7,105 nucleotides of DNA, taken from Thermodesulfobacteriota bacterium (GTDB lineage Bacteria > Desulfobacterota > Dissulfuribacteria > Dissulfuribacterales > UBA3076). Position 1 is the stretch's first letter; each line of letters begins with the position of its first letter. The notes beneath the pieces were generated by a model. It was not told the DNA's origin and did no database searches. It worked only from the letters and a program-made list of their open reading frames with translations. Positions 1 to 4,968 of this stretch are shown piece after piece. Where the stretch lies: assembly GCA_003645605.1 (NCBI GenBank), contig QNAY01000062.1:1-7105 (forward strand), in the 5' to 3' direction. Made by a program: the position numbers and the translations under genes.

Positions 1-121
1 ATTTGAAACTGGAAATTGGAAAAAAACAAAGATATAGAGGTGCATTACCTAATTTCTATTTTTCAGTTTCGACATCGACATTCAATTCGATAATACACGC
101 TTTTTCGGGAAAAGTGTAAAC
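1..121 (+). repeat. Left copy of a flanking inverted repeat element (cut by window edge)
   Basis: This AT-rich non-coding stretch matches the reverse complement of about 4769-4896 through most of its length, with small indels and scattered substitutions. Landmarks shared by both copies in the same order are TGCATTACCTAATTTC (41-56; one base differs in the right copy), CAGTTTCGACATC, a TTCAATTC or CTCAATTC block, ATAATRCAC and finally AAGTGTAAAC (112-121). In the right copy AAGTGTAAAC is an outer end of the element, so 121 is probably one end here too. The similarity continues weakly into GAATGA (about 126-131). The other end lies left of the window. The identity of the repeat family is unknown; a MITE-like or intergenic repeat is the likely class. 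Confidence 0.75.
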
Positions 122-171
122 TGATGAATGAAGGATGCCTCTAAGCTCTTCAATAGCCTAAAAAAACGTGA

Positions 172-414
172 TTATTCGCAAAAAGTCCAGCTGCGGATTC
201 CGGCGAAAACTGCCACCAAAACCGGAAGGCCGAAATGTTTGATTTTGGATATCAGTTCAATACCTCCCGAAGGATTGCTGAGAAGAGTTGTACCTAATTT
301 CACTGCATCTATAAATTCACGATATGAGCCTACAATAAGTTCTGCATCCGCAGAGTCTTCGACATCCAAAGCTAACATCAAACATGAGGCCGTTCTCAGA
401 CTATCAGCTCTCAT
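172..414 (-). CDS. Truncated orotidine-5'-phosphate decarboxylase-like protein (type 1 N-terminus)
   Basis: An 80-aa product whose residues 12-57 resemble the first beta-alpha units of type-1 OMP decarboxylases and the related 3-keto-gulonate-6-phosphate decarboxylases: LMLALDVEDSADAELIV, then DAVKLGTTLL, then an amphipathic helix and GLPVLVAVF. In the family the next strand carries the catalytic D-x-K-x-x-D. Here the frame gives AGIRSWTFCE and stops, so there are no catalytic residues and the length is roughly a third of the usual one. The start is well supported: ATG at 414 overlaps the TGA of the upstream decarboxylase fusion (ATGA), with an AAAGG ribosome site about 7 nt before it, which implies translational coupling. 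The stop lies about 50 bp from the left repeat element, suggesting the 3' part was lost by rearrangement. It is either a decayed gene or a short remnant protein. The other two frames of the following sequence did not obviously restore the motif. Confidence 0.55.
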   Translation of the reverse strand: MRADSLRTASCLMLALDVEDSADAELIVGSYREFIDAVKLGTTLLSNPSGGIELISKIKHFGLPVLVAVFAGIRSWTFCE

Positions 415-2702
415 GAATCAACCTTTCTTGAAATGATCCGGTTAATGTCATCGCGCATTATGCGGACTTGTTTTTCTATTTCTTGCTGAAAATCTTCTGT
501 ATCAGGAGAACAGGGATAAAGGACGCCCCTGGAAGAACTAATGAGAGCACCAAGCCCGTTTGGTCCGAAAGCGTCAACAACATTTTCAGCTTTACCACCT
601 TGGGCTCCATATCCCGGCATAAGAAAAGTGCTTTGAGGCATTGTCTCTCTAAGTGTGCTGATATCCCTTGGATGAGTTGCACCAACTACCGCACCGACAG
701 CGCTATATCCTGAATCACCGATAACATAGTTTCCCCATTGTTTTACTAATAAAGCGACTTTTTGAGCAACTGCAAGGTCATCTTCACGAAGTCGTAAATC
801 CTGGATTTCGCTACTCGATTCGTTTGATGTTTTGACTAGTACAAATATTCCCTTTCCGTTCTTAGAACAATAATCCACAAAAGGCTGTATCCCATCGGAC
901 CCAAGATAGGGGTTGACAGTCAGTGCATCACAGGGAATAGCCGCACATCCGGCTCCTTTGTCAATCCCAATGTAGGCGCGAGCATATTTCTCTGCGGTTG
1001 ATCCAATATCGTTTCTTTTCGCATCCAATATTACGATTGCTCCTCTTTCTTTAGCATATTTTACTGTCTCATACAGAGCCCGAATTCCGTAATAGCCAAA
1101 TCTTTCATAGTGAGCACTTTGCGGTTTAATAGCCGCAGCATAGTCGCAGACGGCATCGATAACCATTTTGTTGAATTCGATAATGCAATTAGTGGCTCTC
1201 TCAAAGGAATATGCATCTAATTCCTGGTCAGACGTGATTCTAAGATCATATTTTTCAAGAAGCCTTCTGGGAAATTTCCAAAGCTCAGGGTCCAATCCTA
1301 CGCACACCCTGGAATTTAATTTCAACATTTTGTCAAACAACCGATCAACAAAATGTATAGACGATGAGACACCGTCCGAAACAACCGTTGTTTTTGCTTT
1401 CAACTCGTATACTTTTGAACAAGGGACCTTTTCTGGTGCTTCCACCTCCACAAAATCATATCTTTTCTCTAATAAAGGAATAAGGTTTTTCGCTACTTTT
1501 GTGATCCGAACGCCTTCATTCTTTTTGTCATCTCCGATTTTCGCTGTATAATTCATCGCGGGCCCCAAAAAGTCAGTGCCGAAATCATCAAAAGAGTTCA
1601 TGAACTTACCGGTATCAGTGGCCTGGTCCACGTGAAACCCAGCACGAAACTTAAAATGTTCGGCTGATAACTTTTCAAGGAATTTCAGCACCGCTTCAAC
1701 AAGTTCAGGGGTTCGCTCAGCAGGGGCGACCAACATAACCATGTCGCCAGGTACTTTTTTCATGAGTAAATGAACAGGTTCCGCCTTGTAAAGTTTGAAT
1801 GGAAAAGCATCTTGTGCCAATTGCTGAAACCTGGACGTGTATTCGGACGGATCTGAACTATTACGTTGTTCTTCCGCCCTAGCAAAGCTTCCTCTCAAAT
1901 TCACGACTGCTACACATATATCTGTGGTGTATTCCCGCAAACTTCTTTCTGCAAATGAAATGGCTCTTTTTGGAATTACCTTTGGAACATTCAAATCCAC
2001 CAGGAGTTGCAAGCGGTGGTCTTTAAAACAGGCACCTCTAATTTGGGACGATTTCGGGTTTAGCGATAAATGAATAGTTTGCGGCATTCCTGCCTGATGA
2101 CTGAGGATTGGTTGGATTTGATAATCCGGGTTAAGTGAAAACTCAGATATATTCTGAATAGCAACGTCTTCAGGGAAAACAAAAGTCCACTTAATTTCTT
2201 CTGCAGAAATAAAATCATAAATCTCACTGCTCCTCCCCGCGAACTTTAGAGGGAGAAAAAGCTTACTCATCGCCAGGCAGTGCTGTATTTCCCAGTTTTC
2301 TAAGCTTCTGTTTATGCGAGAGATACTAGGGCCTTGTTCTATCCAATGGAATGTTAGGTCGAGAGAGGTCTTAGAAGGAATATAACCATCGGCAGGCGAC
2401 CAGGGAATCGGCATGAGGCAGTCGCTACCCTCATCTACACCTTCTGCACTTTGTCTATAAGAAAAAATAGACTTCTCAAAGATTTCTGGCCGATAAAGGC
2501 GAGATTCAATACTCACCAAATTATTTCCGTCTTTGAGTAATCTCTTGGGGATGACCTGAATTCTTGGCAGAAATGAATAATAAAAATTGTCGTCATGCGA
2601 CTGATTATTGAATGTGTATTTGAGAGAAACCGATATCGTTTCTGAGTCAACCCCTAGTTCGATAGATAGACTCCAAACAAGATTCTCATATATATAATTC
2701 AT
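411..2702 (-). CDS. Unknown N-terminal domain / class III nucleotidyl cyclase-like domain / type-2 OMP decarboxylase fusion
   Basis: A 763-aa protein with three parts and no signal peptide or membrane segment, so probably cytosolic. Residues 1 to about 255 are beta-rich and unrecognised. Residues about 258-435 look like a class III cyclase homology domain: strand plus NLRGSF (268-273, where the family has D-I-x-G-F), KVPGD (316-320), FRAGFHVD (352-359), and D377 with NYTAK (384-388) where the family has N-x3-R. Residues about 460-763 are a complete type-2 PyrF, which decarboxylates OMP to UMP: VCVGLDPEL, IKPQSAHYE, the catalytic D560-A-K562-R-N-D565, TVNPYLGSDG, FVLVKTSN, the phosphate-binding PGYGAQGG (696-703) and SSSRG. 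The PyrF pocket appears intact. ATG at 2702 is preferred because a GAGGGA site ends 7 nt before it; an in-frame TTG at 2717 lies inside the terminator T-run. A standalone type-2 PyrF is around 270-310 aa, so the extra 450 residues are a genuine fusion. The decarboxylase call is very secure, the cyclase call good, the N-terminus open. Confidence 0.9.
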   Translation of the reverse strand: MNYIYENLVWSLSIELGVDSETISVSLKYTFNNQSHDDNFYYSFLPRIQVIPKRLLKDGNNLVSIESRLYRPEIFEKSIFSYRQSAEGVDEGSDCLMPIPWSPADGYIPSKTSLDLTFHWIEQGPSISRINRSLENWEIQHCLAMSKLFLPLKFAGRSSEIYDFISAEEIKWTFVFPEDVAIQNISEFSLNPDYQIQPILSHQAGMPQTIHLSLNPKSSQIRGACFKDHRLQLLVDLNVPKVIPKRAISFAERSLREYTTDICVAVVNLRGSFARAEEQRNSSDPSEYTSRFQQLAQDAFPFKLYKAEPVHLLMKKVPGDMVMLVAPAERTPELVEAVLKFLEKLSAEHFKFRAGFHVDQATDTGKFMNSFDDFGTDFLGPAMNYTAKIGDDKKNEGVRITKVAKNLIPLLEKRYDFVEVEAPEKVPCSKVYELKAKTTVVSDGVSSSIHFVDRLFDKMLKLNSRVCVGLDPELWKFPRRLLEKYDLRITSDQELDAYSFERATNCIIEFNKMVIDAVCDYAAAIKPQSAHYERFGYYGIRALYETVKYAKERGAIVILDAKRNDIGSTAEKYARAYIGIDKGAGCAAIPCDALTVNPYLGSDGIQPFVDYCSKNGKGIFVLVKTSNESSSEIQDLRLREDDLAVAQKVALLVKQWGNYVIGDSGYSAVGAVVGATHPRDISTLRETMPQSTFLMPGYGAQGGKAENVVDAFGPNGLGALISSSRGVLYPCSPDTEDFQQEIEKQVRIMRDDINRIISRKVDS

Positions 2703-2707
2703 CCCCC

Positions 2708-2715
2708 GTTCCCTC
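2708..2715 (-). promoter_or_regulatory. Ribosome binding site deciding the fusion gene start
   Basis: GAGGGAAC on the minus strand. The GAGGGA core ends 7 nt before ATG at 2702, whereas it overlaps the possible upstream TTG start at 2717. It follows directly after the T-run of the terminator, so a terminated transcript ends just before this site. Confidence 0.7.
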
Positions 2716-2747
2716 AAAAAAATACAGCGGGCTTGATGCCCGCTGTA
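2716..2747 (-). terminator. Intrinsic terminator / possible attenuator between the transferase and fusion genes
   Basis: A perfect 10-bp stem pairs 2738-2747 with 2723-2732 around a 5-nt loop (2733-2737). The stem on the minus strand reads TACAGCGGGC and its complement. It is followed on the minus strand by seven T (2722-2716). This is a textbook intrinsic terminator. It starts 27 nt after the stop codon of the phosphoribosyltransferase gene and its T-run abuts the ribosome site of the next gene, so it can separate or modulate expression of the two. I saw no convincing promoter between the stem and the next start, so read-through or antitermination is the likely route to fusion-gene expression. 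Confidence 0.88.
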
Positions 2748-2774
2748 GAAAATAGATTCAAAGTTTATTGTTCA

Positions 2775-3497
2775 TCACACGGTTGCGCTGACTGACTCAA
2801 ATTCCAATCGCGTGCCCTTCCCATCATGCTTAAAATCATCATCTTTCAAAGCACCTTGGTGCTCAAAGAATTTTCTATCGATAAAAGATGTCAATATCAT
2901 ATGCTTTATAATCAGTCGGTCATTAGCTCCTTGCAGACGATTAAACAAAACCAAGGCATCCGAACATTTGGCACCAAATTTCTTCACTATCAATGCAGCG
3001 CGGTAAATCGATGTGCCGGAAGTAGCTGCATCACAAAACAATAAAACCCTGGATTTTGGGCTGATAGGAGGATTCAACACATCAGATTTTTGTTCAAACC
3101 AAATTTGATTACGCAGCAACCGCTCGTTAATGCGAATAACTACAGTAGGAATTGAAAACCGCTCAGCAAAAATTCCTCGAAGCTGGATAACTCCCGCCAG
3201 CCCCTGATTGGGCATAATAAAGCCTACACAACTTGCACCGATTTTCCGAATGCCAATTTCCATTTGATCTATTATTTCAGCATGGACTTCCTTGATGTCT
3301 TTCTTGTCCATATCAAGGTTACTATAGATATTGTCGAGATTAAAATAGAAATTGCCAGGCATCCCGCTGCGTGCCACCCAATCGCTTTTCCCCAGAGCTT
3401 TTCCAAAGACTCTATTGATGACGTCTGCCTTTTCGTGCTCAGGGCCAATCAATGTTTTGCCCCAATTACTTGGAGCAGTCTTTGCGGATTCGCTCAT
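2775..3497 (-). CDS. Orotate phosphoribosyltransferase-like (PyrE-like) type I PRTase
   Basis: A 240-aa soluble protein of the type I phosphoribosyltransferase fold. The N-terminal SGMPGNFYFNLDNIYS (44-59) resembles the orotate-binding hood segment of PyrE (SGKxSxYYxDxR.. in the family), although the family Lys and the Arg are replaced. The PRPP-binding motif is VLLFCDAATSGTSIYRAA (151-168): Asp156 and the T-S-G-T-S phosphate loop are kept, but the first acidic residue of the usual D/E-D pair is Cys155. The predicted reaction is transfer of ribose-5-phosphate from PRPP to orotate or another base; the altered residues make the base and the activity uncertain. ATG at 3497 has an AAGGGGGA ribosome site 5 nt before it. 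The gene sits 72 bp before the PyrF fusion, so the two enzymes would form consecutive steps to UMP. The terminator in that gap suggests separate control. A functionally diverged PRTase, for example a sensor of PRPP or nucleotides, is an alternative. Confidence 0.78.
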   Translation of the reverse strand: MSESAKTAPSNWGKTLIGPEHEKADVINRVFGKALGKSDWVARSGMPGNFYFNLDNIYSNLDMDKKDIKEVHAEIIDQMEIGIRKIGASCVGFIMPNQGLAGVIQLRGIFAERFSIPTVVIRINERLLRNQIWFEQKSDVLNPPISPKSRVLLFCDAATSGTSIYRAALIVKKFGAKCSDALVLFNRLQGANDRLIIKHMILTSFIDRKFFEHQGALKDDDFKHDGKGTRLEFESVSATV

Positions 3498-3524
3498 CTC
3501 TATCCCCCTTATTAAGCTATTACG

Positions 3525-3530
3525 ATTATA
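3525..3530 (-). promoter_or_regulatory. Candidate -10 element for the PRTase-fusion transcript
   Basis: The minus strand reads TATAAT about 28 nt upstream of the PRTase ATG, a perfect match to the sigma-70 -10 consensus. No good -35 hexamer is found 16-18 nt further upstream, so it is either activator-dependent or a chance AT match. A promoter here would make the PRTase and fusion genes a unit separate from the XRE and 164-aa genes. Confidence 0.35.
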
Positions 3531-3545
3531 ACTTATCCTGTTCCT

Positions 3546-3577
3546 ATGAACGAGCCTTGATTGGAAAATCAGTTCAT
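3546..3577. promoter_or_regulatory. Bulged inverted repeat upstream of the PRTase gene
   Basis: ATGAAC (3546-3551) pairs with GTTCAT (3572-3577) and TGATT (3558-3562) pairs with AATCA (3567-3571) around a GGAA loop, leaving a 6-nt bulge (GAGCCT) on one side. This gives 11 paired bases. It lies just upstream of the candidate -10 element, where an operator could act. On the plus strand it is followed by five T, so a weak plus-strand terminator is possible. The intergenic gap (3498-3632) holds nothing else I can name. Confidence 0.3.
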
Positions 3578-3632
3578 TTTTATGACCACACGGTACATTA
3601 CTACCCTCTAAACGAAATCAATCAATTATTTA

Positions 3633-4127
3633 CTAATAGTTTGCGATAGATACCATGTCCTCTTCATTAATATGTGATAAAATTTGTGCGTACTCATGCT
3701 CGAATGAGCAAAACGCCTGCCAAAGTTTCCGGTCGGTATTCTTATCGGATCGATCAAGGGCATCCTTGAACCGTTCCAAAAGCTTTATTATTGCTTCATG
3801 CGTTTTTTTTCGAGCATCGCTGATTACGTGTTTCTCGTCCCATGATGTATCAGTACAAAGATCCGAAAATACTCCATTGATTATATGGATCAACAAAGCA
3901 GCTACTCCTCCAGCTTGCTTTGAATCAGGCTGACCAATGAAATAATACAAATAATTTTGAAGCGTTCTCAAAGCAGACCAATTCGGGTGAAAATTCATGC
4001 CGTGTTCCTCTTGGTCAAAAGATTGAACTTTAGCATCTTTACCCTCTACATATCCATATTGTTCAAGACACCAAGTAATGTGCGTGATGAGATCGCTCAG
4101 AACCTCATTCTTGTTAAAGCCGGTCAT
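3633..4127 (-). CDS. Hypothetical protein, predicted all-helical, 164 aa
   Basis: I do not recognise this family. The product is soluble, with no signal peptide or membrane segment, and reads as a bundle of helices: 8-25 (VLSDLITHITWCLEQYGY), 49-65 (WSALRTLQNYLYYFIGQ), 70-90 (KQAGGVAALLIHIINGVFS) and a long charged stretch from about 98 to 157 with repeated K/R/E/D and aliphatic spacing. A conserved-looking patch EEHGMNFHPNW (40-50) precedes the second helix. Only 14 bp separate it from the XRE regulator upstream, so the two are very likely cotranscribed. ATG at 4127 is preceded by the purine-rich AAGAAG, a weak ribosome site that may instead be served by coupling. The position next to a small XRE protein would suit an antitoxin-like or regulatory partner, but that is context only. 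Confidence 0.7.
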   Translation of the reverse strand: MTGFNKNEVLSDLITHITWCLEQYGYVEGKDAKVQSFDQEEHGMNFHPNWSALRTLQNYLYYFIGQPDSKQAGGVAALLIHIINGVFSDLCTDTSWDEKHVISDARKKTHEAIIKLLERFKDALDRSDKNTDRKLWQAFCSFEHEYAQILSHINEEDMVSIANY

Positions 4128-4141
4128 CTTCTTATATTTCT

Positions 4142-4345
4142 TTATTCATCTACGAATAAGTATTCAATATCTTTACATAAAACTTTGGCAAGCTTGCTCT
4201 GGGTAACTTCACTAAGGGAGTAACCTTTCTCAGCACGGGCAACAGTCCTGTCACACACTTCTGCCTCCCTAGCCAGCCGAGCGATACTCCAACCCTTCTT
4301 GAGACGTTCGACCTTAACTCTAACTCGATTCGCCTGATATTTCAC
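4142..4345 (-). CDS. XRE/Cro-CI family helix-turn-helix regulator, 67 aa
   Basis: A minimal DNA-binding protein consisting of little more than one XRE helix-turn-helix. The core runs from about residue 18 to 45: GWSIARLAREAEV, then the recognition helix region CDRTVARAEKG, then SLSEVTQSKLAKVL, which is the typical fourth and fifth helix of the fold, ending IEYLFVDE. I chose GTG at 4345 because AGAGGGA ends 5 nt upstream; an in-frame TTG at 4399 would add 18 residues without a visible ribosome site. It is the first gene of the cassette and most likely represses or activates its own operon. Candidate operator dyads lie upstream at 4462-4550. Small XRE proteins of this type usually dimerise. The family call is secure; the target is inferred. 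Confidence 0.87.
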   Translation of the reverse strand: MKYQANRVRVKVERLKKGWSIARLAREAEVCDRTVARAEKGYSLSEVTQSKLAKVLCKDIEYLFVDE

Positions 4346-4350
4346 TGAAG

Positions 4351-4357
4351 TCCCTCT
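4351..4357 (-). promoter_or_regulatory. Ribosome binding site deciding the XRE start
   Basis: AGAGGGA on the minus strand, 5 nt before GTG at 4345. It supports the 67-aa form over the longer TTG-initiated frame from 4399. Confidence 0.65.
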
Positions 4358-4461
4358 TTTTATATCTTTTTCCGAACAATGCAAGCCTCTTATGTACAAA
4401 CGATAAGATTGCCTTTTCGGATCAATATTCTTTAAAAGTTATCTATTTCCAGTTCTGCATT

Positions 4462-4477
4462 AAATGTCCGGACTTTT
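4462..4477. promoter_or_regulatory. Candidate operator dyad
   Basis: The palindrome GTCCGGAC (4466-4473) is extended by AAA on the left and TTT on the right across one T-T mismatch on each side, giving a 16-bp near-perfect dyad. Its size and position about 120 bp upstream of the XRE start would suit a dimeric XRE protein. Binding is inferred. Confidence 0.35.
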
Positions 4478-4550
4478 CAACCTTTTTATGGAAAATATCA
4501 GAACTTTTCGGAAACGTAGTGACTTGCTAGTTATTTTCATGACTTTTAAG
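4471..4550 (+). repeat. Three short direct repeats of GAcTTTT type
   Basis: GACTTTTCAA (4471-4480), GAACTTTTCG (4501-4510) and GACTTTTAAG (4541-4550) share a G-A-(A)-C-T-T-T-T core at starts 30 and 40 bp apart, close to whole helical turns. The first overlaps the dyad. They may be half-sites for a regulator, but such short AT-rich matches could be chance. Confidence 0.3.
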
Positions 4551-4578
4551 GTTCCATAAATTGTCCTATTATTTTTTC

Positions 4579-4758
4579 GATGCTCTTCCGCTAATACTTT
4601 GATTATGTTCTGATTTTCACTTCGGCCACTTTTGATAAGTTGGGTTTCGGGGCTCCGTCTCTCAACCAGATATACGAGATTAAGCGAATCAAGGTCCTAT
4701 TTATAACCTATTGAAAATAAAGCATATTTCTAAATCAAAGTAATAGCGGAAGAGCATC
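4579..4758. mobile_element. 180-bp palindrome-ended non-coding element (MITE-like)
   Basis: The ends 4579-4603 and 4734-4758 are inverted copies of each other over 25 bp with a single mismatch; the left arm begins GATGCTCTTCCGCTA. The 130-bp interior has no gene. The right arm runs to within about 10 bp of the right flanking repeat. The form suits a non-autonomous transposon or a recombination site. No target duplication was evident by eye. Confidence 0.6.
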
Positions 4759-4768
4759 TCATTCGCCG

Positions 4769-4930
4769 GTTTACACTTATTCCCCAAAGGGGTGCATTAT
4801 AGAATTGAGTGCTGATGTCGAAACTGGAAATTCGAAATTAGGTAATGCATTTACATCTTTGTGTTTTTCCCAATTTCAAATTTCTAATTTCAAATTTCAC
4901 TGCAAAATATAGGATGAACAAAGTGTAAAC
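4769..4930 (-). mobile_element. Right copy of the flanking inverted repeat element, about 162 bp
   Basis: The element is bounded by GTTTACACTT (4769-4778) and its exact inverted copy AAGTGTAAAC (4921-4930). Its internal part (about 4779-4896) matches the left-edge sequence 1-111 in opposite orientation. Both ends are followed outwards by similar motifs: CATGAAGGATGCC on the right, and GAATGAGATGC read outwards on the left. The left copy has AATGAAGGATGCC at the same place. Inside, a 13-bp unit AATTTCAAATTTC occurs twice (4872-4884 and 4886-4898). A MITE-like or dispersed intergenic repeat is the likely class. Confidence 0.65.
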
Positions 4931-4968
4931 TACTTTTGGCTTGCCATGAAGGATGCCAATTTAGGAAT

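Larger units (their letters stand above)
4346..4578. other. Non-coding control region upstream of the XRE gene
   Basis: This AT-rich stretch has no plausible gene on either strand. It must contain the promoter of the XRE-164 aa transcript, but I could not pick a convincing -35/-10 pair. It carries the dyad at 4462-4477, three short direct repeats (4471, 4501 and 4541), and a 9-bp inverted pair, TTTATGGAA at 4485-4493 and TTCCATAAA at 4552-4560. Confidence 0.5.

Noticed and set aside
128..436. Plus-strand open frame of 102 codons
   Set aside because: It lies opposite the truncated decarboxylase ORF and starts inside the repeat edge; no ribosome site or family resemblance, while the minus strand has ATGA coupling and recognisable motifs.
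411..2702. Classifying the locus as a Pycsar system
   Set aside because: The cyclase domain has adenine-type Lys/Asp positions and a substituted metal Asp, it is fused to PyrF, and no Pycsar effector (PycTM or PycTIR) is present. Only the general parallel is kept.
411..2702. GGDEF diguanylate cyclase domain in the fusion
   Set aside because: No GG(D/E)EF motif; the order of NLRGSF, KVPGD, FRAGFHVD and N-x3-K fits class III cyclases better.
2703..2717. Longer fusion protein starting at TTG 2717
   Set aside because: The TTG sits in the terminator T-run and overlaps the ribosome site itself; ATG at 2702 has correct spacing.
4346..4399. Longer XRE protein starting at TTG 4399
   Set aside because: No ribosome site upstream of the TTG; the GTG at 4345 has AGAGGGA at proper spacing and gives the normal compact domain.
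4782..4792. CCCCAAAGGGG hairpin as a terminator
   Set aside because: Stem of only 4 bp with a 3-nt loop and no T-run; it lies inside the repeat element and is degenerate in the left copy.
4769..4930. CRISPR array
   Set aside because: Repeated AATTTCAAATTTC units are only two, separated by a single base with no spacers, and the larger repeats are inverted and not regularly spaced.
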